A stretch of DNA of 64,000 bases from Alteribacter populi (lineage in GTDB: Bacteria; Bacillota; Bacilli; Bacillales; Salisediminibacteriaceae). Shown piece by piece: positions 8,945-17,174 of the stretch. A program made the position numbers and the translations under genes. Where the stretch lies: the NCBI RefSeq assembly GCF_002352765.1, contig NZ_KZ293963.1:124001-188000 (forward strand), in the 5' to 3' direction. The first letter of the stretch is position 1. Every line of letters starts with the position of its first letter. The notes under the pieces were generated by a model, which was not told the DNA's origin, did no database searches, and saw only the letters and a list, made by a program, of their open reading frames with translations.

Positions 8945-9658
8945 ATGAAACGACAGGAATTATCTAAACGATTAACGATGGTAACCGACTTTATACTAGA
9001 GGAATCTCGCCTTGCCGATATCGGTTCGGATCATGCAAAACTTCCTTGCTTTGCTATAGAGAATGGCCTGGCTACCTTTGCAATTGCGGGTGAAGTGAAT
9101 GAAGGACCTTTACGCTCAGCGGAGCGTAACATTCGCTTGCGAGGTCTCGAAACATCAATTAAAGCAAAGCTCGGGAACGGCTTGGAAGTATTGGTAGGAG
9201 AACATGTGGATACGATTACGGTCGCAGGAATGGGGGGGCCGCTCATTGCCCGTATCTTAAATGAAGGACAACAATATCTGAACAGTAAGGTGAAGCGGCT
9301 CATTTTACAGCCGAATATTGCAGCCGACCATATTCGAAAGTGGTTAATAGAAAATGAATGGACTCTGATAGCAGAAAAAATTCTCGAGGAAGATGACCAC
9401 GTTTATGAAATTCTCGTCGCTGAACGAGGAGATGGACATGCAGCCTACTTAAACCAAAATGTAGAAAAGGCTCTTTGGCTTGGACCGTATTTATTGAAAC
9501 AGAAAGATGACGTGTTTAAAAAGAAATGGACAAAGGAATTGGAACAATTGAGGAAAGTCAATGATCAGCTTAAAATAGCTGATCAGACACCTAAATTGAT
9601 TGAAAAACGGAAGGAAATGACGCAATTAATGAATTGGCTAGAGGAGGAGTTACGATGA
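8945..9658 (+). CDS. trmK: tRNA (adenine(22)-N(1))-methyltransferase TrmK
   Basis: A 237-residue SAM-dependent methyltransferase that makes m1A22 in tRNA. The SAM site is ADIGSDHAKLP at residues 24-34, and a second loop carries VAGMGGPLIARIL. The ATG at 8945 is preferred over a GTG at 8936 because AAGGTGA sits 5 bp upstream of the ATG. The C-terminal 60 residues are a charged coiled coil, as in B. subtilis TrmK (YqfN). Its stop overlaps the start of the next gene by 4 bp (ATGA), so the two are translationally coupled. Confidence 0.93.
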   Translation: MKRQELSKRLTMVTDFILEESRLADIGSDHAKLPCFAIENGLATFAIAGEVNEGPLRSAERNIRLRGLETSIKAKLGNGLEVLVGEHVDTITVAGMGGPLIARILNEGQQYLNSKVKRLILQPNIAADHIRKWLIENEWTLIAEKILEEDDHVYEILVAERGDGHAAYLNQNVEKALWLGPYLLKQKDDVFKKKWTKELEQLRKVNDQLKIADQTPKLIEKRKEMTQLMNWLEEELR

Positions 9659-10773
9659 AACTTGCAAACGCTCAAGCGATTATTCAGGCATTCGAAGCAT
9701 TTTCACCAAAGTCTTATGCTGTAGAAGGGGATAAAGTTGGTTTACAAATTGGAACGTTGAACAAACCCGTCAAGAAAGTGATGGTGGCTCTTGATGTTAT
9801 CGAGCCGGTTGTAGACGAAGCGATTGAAAGCGGTGTAGACTTGATCATCGCTCATCATCCGATCATCTTTAAACCGATAAAGGAGCTCCGTACCGACCAT
9901 GTTTATGGTCGAACCGTTGAGAAGCTAATTAAGAACGATATCGCTGTTTACGCAGCTCATACAAATTTGGACGTCGCACCTGGGGGAGTTAATGACTTAA
10001 TGGCTGAGGCTCTGGGAATACAACAAACAGAAGTACTCGTAGAAACTACTGAAGACCCGCTGAAAAAAGTAGTCGTTTTTGTTCCGGAAGCAGAAGCTGA
10101 TCAAGTGCGTGATGCGTTAGGGAAAGCTGGCGCAGGTTTTATCGGCAACTATAGTCATTGTACTTTTAACACAAAGGGTATAGGTACTTTCAAACCTGAA
10201 GAAGGAACTGACCCGTTTATCGGGAAACAAGGAAAAATGGAGTATGTCGATGAGGTGAAAATCGAATCTGTTTTTCCAGCATCTATCGAAAAACGAGTCA
10301 TTCGAGCGATGGTAGATGCTCATCCGTATGAGGAAGTGGCTTATGATTTATATGAGATGGCGATGTCTGGCGAGAAGCTCGGGTTAGGGAGAATCGGCCA
10401 CCTTAAGGAAGAGATGTCTTTAAAAGCATTCTCAGCTCATGTTAAGGGAGTATTTGACGTAAAGGGCGTCCGAGTTGTTGGCGATTTAAAGAGACCTGTG
10501 AAAAAGGTTGCTGTTTTAGGTGGTGACGGGAACAAATACGTAAACACCGCATTATTCAAGGGGGCGGATGTATTTGTCACAGGTGATCTTTATTACCACG
10601 TCGCTCACGATGCCATGATGGAAGGGTTAATGATGGTAGACCCGGGACATAATGTAGAAAAGATAATGAAGGAAGGCGTTCAACGATTTTTGGAAGAATT
10701 TTTAGCAGGAAAGAAGTACGCTACAGAAGTAGTATCTTCTGAAGTAAATACCGATCCGTTTCAATTTATATAG
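9655..10773 (+). CDS. yqfO: Nif3-like dinuclear metal centre hexameric protein YqfO
   Basis: A 372-residue protein of the Nif3/GTP cyclohydrolase I type 2 family. The metal-binding motif IIAHHPIIF holds H67 and H68, AAHTNLDVA follows, and the C-terminal GDLYYHVAHD and GHNVEK complete the dinuclear site. Between the two Nif3 halves (about residues 130-230) lies the extra PII/CutA-like domain typical of the long Bacillus version. GAGGAGG precedes the ATG, which overlaps the trmK stop. The exact reaction is not settled. Length matches B. subtilis YqfO (373 aa). Confidence 0.93.
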   Translation: MKLANAQAIIQAFEAFSPKSYAVEGDKVGLQIGTLNKPVKKVMVALDVIEPVVDEAIESGVDLIIAHHPIIFKPIKELRTDHVYGRTVEKLIKNDIAVYAAHTNLDVAPGGVNDLMAEALGIQQTEVLVETTEDPLKKVVVFVPEAEADQVRDALGKAGAGFIGNYSHCTFNTKGIGTFKPEEGTDPFIGKQGKMEYVDEVKIESVFPASIEKRVIRAMVDAHPYEEVAYDLYEMAMSGEKLGLGRIGHLKEEMSLKAFSAHVKGVFDVKGVRVVGDLKRPVKKVAVLGGDGNKYVNTALFKGADVFVTGDLYYHVAHDAMMEGLMMVDPGHNVEKIMKEGVQRFLEEFLAGKKYATEVVSSEVNTDPFQFI

Positions 10774-10780
10774 GAAAAAA

Positions 10781-10816
10781 ACAACCTCAACCCCTAAGTG
10801 TTGGGGTTGTTTTTAC
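10781..10816 (+). terminator. Intrinsic terminator after yqfO
   Basis: CAACCCC (10788-10794) pairs with GGGGTTG (10803-10809) within a longer A-rich/T-rich hairpin ending in TTTTT. Confidence 0.85.
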
Positions 10817-10937
10817 AGAGTACAGCTACCTTCACGCCGCTCGTCTCAAGGGGAAACATCCTCGATACTTAAAAAACTTGGGCAGAAACTAACCTATTAA
10901 AAAAAGACAGCTCGTTGTCCAGCTGTCTTAAAGAATA

Positions 10938-11894
10938 TTAAGCTTTTTGTTCTTTCTTTTTCTTTACTTTTGGAAGAATTTTTGTGATTTTAACTTGGCT
11001 GATTGTGCTCCATGTTTCTGGATCATCTTCATCGAATTGTTCCAAAAACTTAATGACTTCTTTCGTAATTGGAGTTGGCGTACTGGCTCCTGCTGTAACC
11101 GCCACTTTCTTAATCCCTTTTAGCCAATTTAAGTCGATCTCGTTTACGTTAGCAATTCGGTAAGCAGGTGTACCGGCAATTTGTTTGGATACTTGTGCTA
11201 AACGATTTGAATTGTTACTTTTAGGATCTCCTACAACGAGTAATAAATCAGATTCTTTAGCTTGTTCTGCTACGGCTTCCTGACGGACTTGAGTTGCCAT
11301 GCAAATTTCGTTATGAACTTCAGCATGGGGGTATTTCGTTAGAGCTTGATTAATAATATTTGAAACATCCCACTGACTCATTGTTGTTTGGTTTGTAATC
11401 ATGATTTTTTCAGCATCAATTTCCAAGTCTGTAACATCGGATTCAGATTCCACAAGATGGACAATTTCAGGGGCTACACCAATGGCGCCCTCTGGTTCGG
11501 GATGACCTTTCTTTCCAACATAGATGACGTGATAGCCTTCTTCATTTTTTTCTTTAATCAGGTCATGGGTCCGAGTTACATCTGGACATGTTGCATCTAC
11601 AGTAGTCAGCCCTTTTTCTTTCGCAAGGTTTCTAACTTCTGGTGAAACACCGTGAGCGGTAAAGATTACAGTACCTTTAGTAACTTTTTCTAGAATATCG
11701 AGGCGGTTTGGGCCATCTAGAGTTATAATTCCTTCTTCTGAAAAAGCGTCCGTTACATGTTTATTGTGAACGATCATTCCTAAAATATAGATTGGTCGCG
11801 GCAATTCGAGATTTTCTGCTGCCTGTCTCGCTAATACCATGGCATCAACGACTCCGTAACAATAGCCACGAGGCGAGATTTTTAAAACGTCCAT
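10938..11894 (-). CDS. ispH: 4-hydroxy-3-methylbut-2-enyl diphosphate reductase
   Basis: A 318-residue LytB/IspH enzyme, the last step of the MEP isoprenoid pathway, giving IPP and DMAPP. The three cysteines of the iron-sulfur cluster are visible: C12 (PRGYCYGV), C103 (VDATCPDV) and C198 (HNEICMATQ). The substrate-binding histidines in HNKHV and TAHGVSPEV are also present. The C terminus ends in a lysine-rich tail. It is transcribed against trmK-yqfO. A good GGAGG precedes the ATG on the minus strand. ispG for the preceding step is also in this window (30716-31831). Confidence 0.97.
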   Translation of the reverse strand: MDVLKISPRGYCYGVVDAMVLARQAAENLELPRPIYILGMIVHNKHVTDAFSEEGIITLDGPNRLDILEKVTKGTVIFTAHGVSPEVRNLAKEKGLTTVDATCPDVTRTHDLIKEKNEEGYHVIYVGKKGHPEPEGAIGVAPEIVHLVESESDVTDLEIDAEKIMITNQTTMSQWDVSNIINQALTKYPHAEVHNEICMATQVRQEAVAEQAKESDLLLVVGDPKSNNSNRLAQVSKQIAGTPAYRIANVNEIDLNWLKGIKKVAVTAGASTPTPITKEVIKFLEQFDEDDPETWSTISQVKITKILPKVKKKKEQKA

Positions 11895-12042
11895 TTTAAT
11901 TCCTCCTTGGACTATACTTATCGCAATAATGGATGTTCAAAAAATAGGTATTGTCATTCCAATTGAATAGAGGGAAAGTACCACTCCTATTATAAAGGAG
12001 AACAGTAAAAAGCGAAACCGTCAGGACTTTATGGTTTGGGGG

Positions 12043-12085
12043 TAAAATAAAAGATGTACTGAAAAGAATATTTTCAGTACATCCA
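12043..12085 (-). terminator. Intrinsic terminator of the CarD-like gene
   Basis: On the minus strand GATGTACTGAAAA and TTTTCAGTACATC form a 13 bp perfect stem (12053-12083), followed by a T-rich run. Confidence 0.88.
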
Positions 12086-12102
12086 GATTTATTAAGATAA
12101 TG

Positions 12103-12597
12103 TTAAGCACCTTGCGAATTTTTTGAAATAAAATCGTAGGCTTCTTCTTCAGACATTTCATTTACGAGCATCAATTCACTTACGATGAATTGCTTAGCCC
12201 GATCCATGTTTTTACGGTCTTCCATATGTAGCCCGTTTGTACGCTCACCTTCCTTAGAGGTTAAGTTCGCAATAACACTGGCGGCATCCATAATACAACC
12301 GGTTTTTAAGAGGGTTTCATTTTCTTTTGAGTAAGGGCGTGCAGCTTCTTTCTTGGAGGTGTTGGAATCAGATGGCTTAAGTGCAGAAGCGAGATCTTCT
12401 ACTTGTTTTGTCTGAATGACTTTTCTTAAACCGGATTCTTTAACGCGATTTTCAGGTAGCATTAACGTGACATGATTTAAAGGAAAGAAAACAACAAAAT
12501 AATTTATTTTTTCTCCGAGGATATCTTTTTCTTCCATGTCTTTAATTGTACCGGCCCCATGATAAGGATATACAACGTGATCACCGATTTTAAACAT
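12103..12597 (-). CDS. CarD/CdnL family transcription regulator
   Basis: A 164-residue protein beginning MFKIGDHVVYPYHGAG, the N-terminal RNA-polymerase-interacting Tudor-like domain shared by CarD and the RID of TRCF. A helical C-terminal domain follows (DRAKQFIVSELMLVNEMS near residues 130-147). CarD proteins bind the RNAP beta subunit and stabilise open promoter complexes, often at rRNA promoters. The second ATG (12597) is chosen because GGAGG lies 7 bp upstream of it and only 1 bp before the ATG at 12603. It is monocistronic between ispH and yqfQ. Confidence 0.85.
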   Translation of the reverse strand: MFKIGDHVVYPYHGAGTIKDMEEKDILGEKINYFVVFFPLNHVTLMLPENRVKESGLRKVIQTKQVEDLASALKPSDSNTSKKEAARPYSKENETLLKTGCIMDAASVIANLTSKEGERTNGLHMEDRKNMDRAKQFIVSELMLVNEMSEEEAYDFISKNSQGA

Positions 12598-12737
12598 ATG
12601 CATTCCTCCATTAAAATTATACTGCTATTTTACCACAAAAAGATATAAAATAAAAATTTTACTATGAAGAACAGATTTCGTCAATATATAAATTAAAAGA
12701 AAGAAAAATCAGCCTTCTTGTGAAAGACTGAAAAATA

Positions 12738-13427
12738 TTAAACATAAAGTTTTGGTGCTGGTAGCTTTGTTTCGGTTTCTGTAGAAGGTCTTTGAGCTTT
12801 TGGTGCGCGCTTTATTGTCGGTTGGACTTTGTTATGGGTCTGGATCGTTTTTTGTGCGGGCGGTTGTCTTTTCTTCTTTCTTTTTCTAACTTTTCGTGAA
12901 GAATTTTGTTTATTCACCTCGATAACATCTTCTTCGTTTTCAGGTGTAGCTACATCTGTGGACTCGTCTTCTGAATCCTTATTGTCATCATCATTTGAAC
13001 TCATAATTGACATAAGCTGGGGCAGAGATTTGACTAAAGGACCGTATTGTTGAACCATGGGGCCAACTGTTTGCACTACTTGAACAGCTTTTTGTGCATT
13101 TTGTACTAATCCCAATACTGAGTTAAGGCCGCCACCACCTGCGCTTGTTAAAGAGGCAAGAGGACCCGTTCCTGCTCCTGCCCCTGCTGCAGAACTACCG
13201 GCACTACCGAAAGAACTTGCAGCGGAGCTTCCCCTGCCAAATAAACGGGTAAGCAAACCTCCTCCTTGTCTCATTGCTGCCTGTTGCGGGGCACCAAGTA
13301 TTGATCCACCGAATGGACCCGACGGCCCCGGACCTGGAAATGCCCCAGGCCCGGGGCCAGGACCTCCCATGAAAGATGAAAATGGACTACTATTTACAGC
13401 CGGTGGTAAAGGGCGTGGACCGAACAT
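12738..13427 (-). CDS. yqfQ: YqfQ/VrrA-like glycine-proline-rich protein
   Basis: A protein of about 229 residues. The N-terminal 100 residues are low-complexity, rich in Gly, Pro, Ala and Ser (GGPGPGPGAFPGPGPSG). A conserved helical core near residues 105-145 reads LNSVLGLVQNAQKAV...GPMVQQYGPLVKSLP, typical of the YqfQ family. An acidic stretch and a Lys/Arg-rich tail follow. B. anthracis VrrA, at the equivalent locus, has a variable-number repeat. Function is unknown. The second ATG (13427) is better spaced from AAAGGATGG than the first (13436). Confidence 0.8.
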   Translation of the reverse strand: MFGPRPLPPAVNSSPFSSFMGGPGPGPGAFPGPGPSGPFGGSILGAPQQAAMRQGGGLLTRLFGRGSSAASSFGSAGSSAAGAGAGTGPLASLTSAGGGGLNSVLGLVQNAQKAVQVVQTVGPMVQQYGPLVKSLPQLMSIMSSNDDDNKDSEDESTDVATPENEEDVIEVNKQNSSRKVRKRKKKRQPPAQKTIQTHNKVQPTIKRAPKAQRPSTETETKLPAPKLYV

Positions 13428-13645
13428 GCCTACCATCCTTTCTGCAATGTCTTCTCCTAGTAGTTATATGCATAAACAAACGAAAGGTATGGGCGGATGG
13501 ATGATAATTCAATCTTTTCCTCACGTTCCTAGCATAGTGCCCCTTGTCCATGGTAAAATGTATTATTAGTGTATGCTTGAGTACACACAAATAGACGTGT
13601 GTTTCAGATAAAAAGAGGTCATTTATAGAAAGTAGGAAAAGATAG

Positions 13646-14962
13646 ATGAAACATAATTTTGAACGTTTTCAATTAAAGCCTTGTCTCATTGAGGCTTTAA
13701 TTGAGCAGCAAATTAAAAAGCCGATGGAAATACAAGAGCGGTTAATTCCAGCTATTCGAAATGGATCTGACGTAATCGGTCAGTCTCAGACTGGAACTGG
13801 AAAAACTTTAGCATTTTTGCTTCCATTAGTTGATCGCATTGACCCTGAACGAAAAGAAGTACAAGCTGTCATTACCGCACCAACAAGAGAACTTGCACAA
13901 CAGCTTTTTGATGAGCTTGGAAAACTTCTCACTAAAGATAATAATACGATCTCTAGTAAGCTTGTCGTAGGTGGAACCGACCGATTGCGTATGCTGGAAA
14001 AACTGAAAAATCAGCCTCATATTGTTGTTGGGACACCAGGTCGTATTTATGACATGGTTAAAGAGGGTGCTCTTGATGTACACCGTACAGAGATGTTTGT
14101 AGTCGATGAAGCTGATCAAATGCTTGATATGGGCTTTTTAGAAGATGTAGATAGAGTGGCTGGAAGAATGGGAGATCCGCTACAAATGCTTGTTTTTTCA
14201 GCGACAATTCCCGAAAAGCTTCAGCCGTTTCTACGAAAATACATGAAGAATCCAAAGCATGTTAAAGTGGAGCCGAAACTAACGTCGCCTGCAAAAATTG
14301 AACATTGGCTTATCCCAGATCGTGACCGGGATAAAAATCACCTTGCTGTCCAAATAGCAAAAGCATTTAATCCGTTTTTAGCTGTGGTATTCGCAAACAC
14401 CAAGGAAGACGTTGATGAAGTATATGATGCATTCGTTGCTGAAGGATTACACGTGGAAAAGCTTCACGGTGGTATTTCCCCACGAGATCGTAAAAAGGTG
14501 ATGAAAAAACTAAAAAGTGCTGAGGTTCAATATTTGGTTGCATCTGACCTTGTAGCGAGAGGGATTGACGTGAAAGGGATCAGTCATATCATTAATGTGG
14601 GTATCCCGAAAGAATTAGAGTACTACGTCCACCGAGTAGGTCGGACAGCCCGAGCTGGATGGGACGGAATTGCAGCTACGATTATGAATCGTAAAGATCA
14701 GCAATCAGTAGAAAAATTAGAGAATCAAGGTATTTCTTTTGTTTATAAAGACATTAGCAAAGGGGATTGGATTGACCTTGAACAAAAAATGCGCAGAAAA
14801 CGCACAAAGAAAAAATCAGAACCTTCTAATGAGGTATTAATAAAAACGCCAAAACCGAAAAAAGTAAAACCGGGTTATAAGAAAAAAGCAAAAATCCAAA
14901 TGGAACAAGAACAAAAACGTCAGCGTCGCTTGCAAAATAAAAAAAATAATCGCGGTCGCTAA
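13646..14962 (+). CDS. cshB: DEAD-box ATP-dependent RNA helicase CshB
   Basis: A 438-residue helicase, the same length as B. subtilis CshB. All core motifs are present: Q motif region near 10-30, motif I SQTGTGKT at 47-54, PTRELA at 79-84, TPGR, DEAD at 154-157, SAT, ARGIDV and HRVGRTAR. A basic C-terminal tail of about 60 residues (KKKSEPSNE, KKNNRGR) probably binds RNA. Family role: RNA unwinding in cold shock, ribosome assembly and mRNA decay. It diverges from yqfQ, with a 209 bp shared upstream region. Confidence 0.93.
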   Translation: MKHNFERFQLKPCLIEALIEQQIKKPMEIQERLIPAIRNGSDVIGQSQTGTGKTLAFLLPLVDRIDPERKEVQAVITAPTRELAQQLFDELGKLLTKDNNTISSKLVVGGTDRLRMLEKLKNQPHIVVGTPGRIYDMVKEGALDVHRTEMFVVDEADQMLDMGFLEDVDRVAGRMGDPLQMLVFSATIPEKLQPFLRKYMKNPKHVKVEPKLTSPAKIEHWLIPDRDRDKNHLAVQIAKAFNPFLAVVFANTKEDVDEVYDAFVAEGLHVEKLHGGISPRDRKKVMKKLKSAEVQYLVASDLVARGIDVKGISHIINVGIPKELEYYVHRVGRTARAGWDGIAATIMNRKDQQSVEKLENQGISFVYKDISKGDWIDLEQKMRRKRTKKKSEPSNEVLIKTPKPKKVKPGYKKKAKIQMEQEQKRQRRLQNKKNNRGR

Positions 14963-15004
14963 AATAGAACCTTAAAGATAGATATGGTGGAGAGGATGTT
15001 CGAG

Positions 15005-15895
15005 ATGTTATTAGGTTCACATGTATCAATGAGTGGAAAAAAAATGCTACTTGCTTCAAGTGAAGAAGCAGCTACCTATGGGGCAACAACGTTTATGATT
15101 TACACTGGAGCTCCGCAAAACACACGCCGGAAACCGATTGAAGAGTTAAATATTGAGGCAGGCATGGCTCATATGAAAGAGCATAATATTAACAATATTG
15201 TTGTTCACGCTCCGTATATTATTAATATCGGGAATACGCAAAAGAAAGAGACTTTTGAACTCGGTGTCCGCTTTTTAAAGAATGAAATTGATCGTACTGA
15301 AGCTATTGGCGCAAAACAAATTGTATTGCATCCAGGTGCCCATGTTGGCGCTGGGGCAGATAAAGGAATTGAAAAAATTATCGAGGGATTAAATGAAGTT
15401 CTTGATCCAGATCAAGATGTTCAAATTGCTTTGGAAACAATGGCTGGGAAAGGGTCAGAATGCGGCCGCAGCTTTGACGAACTTGCAAAGATTATCGATG
15501 GTGTTAATCATAATGAGAAATTATCCGTCTGCTTTGATACGTGTCACGTACATGACGCAGGATATGATATTGTAAACGATTTGGACGGGGTTCTCGATGA
15601 GTTTGACCGGATCGTTGGCCTGGATCGTTTGAAGGTTCTCCACGTAAACGACAGTAAAAATGAGCGTGGAGCAGGAAAAGACCGTCATGAGAATATTGGA
15701 TTCGGCCATATAGGTTTTGATGCTCTATCGAAGGTTATCTACCATGATGTGTTTGAAAGCGTACCAAAAATTCTGGAGACACCATACGTTGGAACTGACA
15801 AAAAGAATAAAAAAGCCCCATATAAATTTGAAATCGACATGATCAAAAATAAACGTTTTGAAAAAGATTTAAAAGATCGCATATTCGGTTCGTAA
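15005..15895 (+). CDS. nfo: Endonuclease IV (AP endonuclease)
   Basis: A TIM-barrel protein of about 296 residues that cleaves DNA 5' of abasic sites in base-excision repair. The signature segments are HVSMSGK near the N terminus, VLHPGAH, ALETMAGKG, FDTCHVHDAGYD and HVNDSKNERGAGKDRHENIG, whose His, Glu and Asp residues hold three zinc ions. Starts at 14984, 14996 and 15005 are all in frame; 15005 gives the family N terminus (LLGSHVSMSG) and length. It follows cshB by 42 bp and is probably cotranscribed. Confidence 0.95.
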   Translation: MLLGSHVSMSGKKMLLASSEEAATYGATTFMIYTGAPQNTRRKPIEELNIEAGMAHMKEHNINNIVVHAPYIINIGNTQKKETFELGVRFLKNEIDRTEAIGAKQIVLHPGAHVGAGADKGIEKIIEGLNEVLDPDQDVQIALETMAGKGSECGRSFDELAKIIDGVNHNEKLSVCFDTCHVHDAGYDIVNDLDGVLDEFDRIVGLDRLKVLHVNDSKNERGAGKDRHENIGFGHIGFDALSKVIYHDVFESVPKILETPYVGTDKKNKKAPYKFEIDMIKNKRFEKDLKDRIFGS

Positions 15896-15901
15896 AATGG
15901 G

Positions 15902-15950
15902 AAAAGCTGACTCAAATTAGGATTATTCCTATGGTGAGTCAGCTTTTATT
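15902..15950 (+). terminator. Intrinsic terminator after nfo
   Basis: AAAAGCTGACTCA (15902-15914) pairs with TGAGTCAGCTTTT (15935-15947), followed by ATTTTG. The perfect 13 bp stem makes it strong. Confidence 0.92.
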
Positions 15951-16036
15951 TTGTAATTGTTAGCGTAATTATATTTTGTTACGGTGTGGATAACTTTCTA
16001 AAGCAGAAGTGACATTTAGCTCCTGGCGCCATCGGA

Positions 16037-16131
16037 TGTTCAAAAAGTCCACTAACCATAGATCTAGAGGGACTTTCTGCTAAGGACCGCTCATCGACCT
16101 TCGCGGCTTTGGTTGTCCTCCTTTTTGAACA
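16037..16131 (+). repeat. MITE-like dispersed element, copy 3
   Basis: A 95 bp element with ends TGTTCAAAAAGTCC (16037-16050) and CTTTTTGAACA (16121-16131), lying between the 3' ends of nfo and yqfT. The left end shares TGTTCAAAAAGTCCACTAA with the copy at 36729. The interior is shortened compared with the copies at 1510 and 36729. Confidence 0.65.
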
Positions 16132-16169
16132 CACATGTTAATTGACTAAGTTACCTTACATGGTAGAAG

Positions 16170-16442
16170 TTAAGAAGGCCAGTTAATATAAGATTTGTAA
16201 GGTTCGAGTAGTTTTTCTGCTTTCTTATAAAGGCTAGGATCTACTTTCTTTAAGTCTTTTTGGAGTTGAATGATTTGTTTTTGATTTCCTACATCAATCG
16301 GGCGTTTCTTTAAAATAGTCATGATTTGGTTCGCCTGTTTAACTGTAAGAGGTATTTGATACTGCTTACTCAGACGAATGAGTTCTTTTGTGTCAAGTTG
16401 ATTGATCTTTTGATTGACCATTTGTTGAATGATCGGATTCAA
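16170..16442 (-). CDS. yqfT: YqfT family protein (DUF2624)
   Basis: A 90-residue all-helical cytoplasmic protein (PIIQQMVNQKINQLDTKEL, AEKLLEPYKSYINW) of the Bacillus YqfT family, function unknown. The start is a TTG at 16440-16442: AAGGAGGGG on the minus strand stands at the right distance and no ATG or GTG lies nearby in frame, so the Shine-Dalgarno decides the start. It lies tail to tail with nfo. Placement next to nfo agrees with B. subtilis. Confidence 0.8.
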   Translation of the reverse strand: MNPIIQQMVNQKINQLDTKELIRLSKQYQIPLTVKQANQIMTILKKRPIDVGNQKQIIQLQKDLKKVDPSLYKKAEKLLEPYKSYINWPS

Positions 16443-17174
16443 AGATTTTCCCCTCCTTCGTTCATACTTATTATTGTATGTCTATTTATAAGAATGGTCA
16501 GTGTTTATTTGAAAGAATTTTCAATTGGACAGCTAGCTTCACGCTGCCTCGTCTCAAGGGAAAAGCAACAATGGTCTTCTTGCGACGAGGAACCGCAGGA
16601 GCAGCTGAAGACCCTGCAGGGTGGTTTCCACGAGAGCGAAGATCTTATCTTATTAAAAAGAAATATGAGTATGTCATTAGCTCAGAAATCATTCATATTA
16701 GAAGCATATTATACTTCCTCAGAAGTGTCGTGGTCTCTTCGGGCCTTTATAACTAAGGCTGTTTTCTAAAAGATTGTTGTTCTTGACACAAAATATATAA
16801 ACTGCGACATAAAAGTAGATTGATTTCCGCTCCGGACAGTCGCTTTCTGCGGAAAGCGTAGTGTATTTCCGAAGCGGTAGGTGATGTCGCAGTTTATTTC
16901 AGCTGCGAAGATTAAAAGCAAAGAGCCATAATTAAAAGTGAAATAGTAAACATGTCTGATGCCTTCATAATTCTGAGCAAAGGGGATAATCATTAAAAGA
17001 AATAATCGGAAACAGCTTTAACAAAAGACCGCTATGCGGTTTTTCTAAACATTGAAATAGTTTTATGTTAAAAATTTTGTGGATTTATAGAAGAAATTGT
17101 TACCATTTTATAGTATACTTTGATAAAAGGGGTAAAAACGAACATACCATATGGAATGGGGGAAAATTCCAATA
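16443..17174. other. Repeat-rich intergenic region before the histidine kinase
   Basis: About 730 bp without a convincing gene. It holds a REP-like block at about 16530-16640 (CAGCTAGCTTCACGCTGCC then TCGTCTCAAGGGAAAAGC, shared in part with 10820-10860 and, inverted, 60128-60175). It also holds the 101 bp inverted-repeat element at 16797-16897 and a tail TAACAAAAGACCGCTATGCG followed by GTTTTTCT near 17020-17047, shared with 29510, 45275, 47645 and 50060. Short open frames here lack ribosome binding sites. Confidence 0.6.
16797..16897. repeat. 101 bp element with perfect 14 bp terminal inverted repeats
   Basis: ATAAACTGCGACAT at 16797-16810 is the exact inverse complement of ATGTCGCAGTTTAT at 16884-16897. 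The interior contains TCGCTTTCTGCGGAAAGCG, itself a short palindrome. The structure is that of a miniature inverted-repeat element; no open reading frame is present. Confidence 0.7.

Noticed and set aside
9031..9303. 90-codon minus-strand frame inside trmK
   Set aside because: Antisense shadow of a well-supported gene, no ribosome site.
13437..13645. Promoter TTGTCC/TATTAT before cshB
   Set aside because: Spacing of the two hexamers is only about 11 bp, so it is not a plausible sigma-A promoter.
16326..16769. 147-codon plus-strand frame over yqfT and the following repeat
   Set aside because: It runs antisense through yqfT, has no ribosome site and continues into REP-like repeat sequence; amino-acid make-up is not protein-like.
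16443..17150. Search for a tRNA or other known RNA in the long gap before the kinase
   Set aside because: No cloverleaf or known RNA core; the visible structure is explained by repeats.
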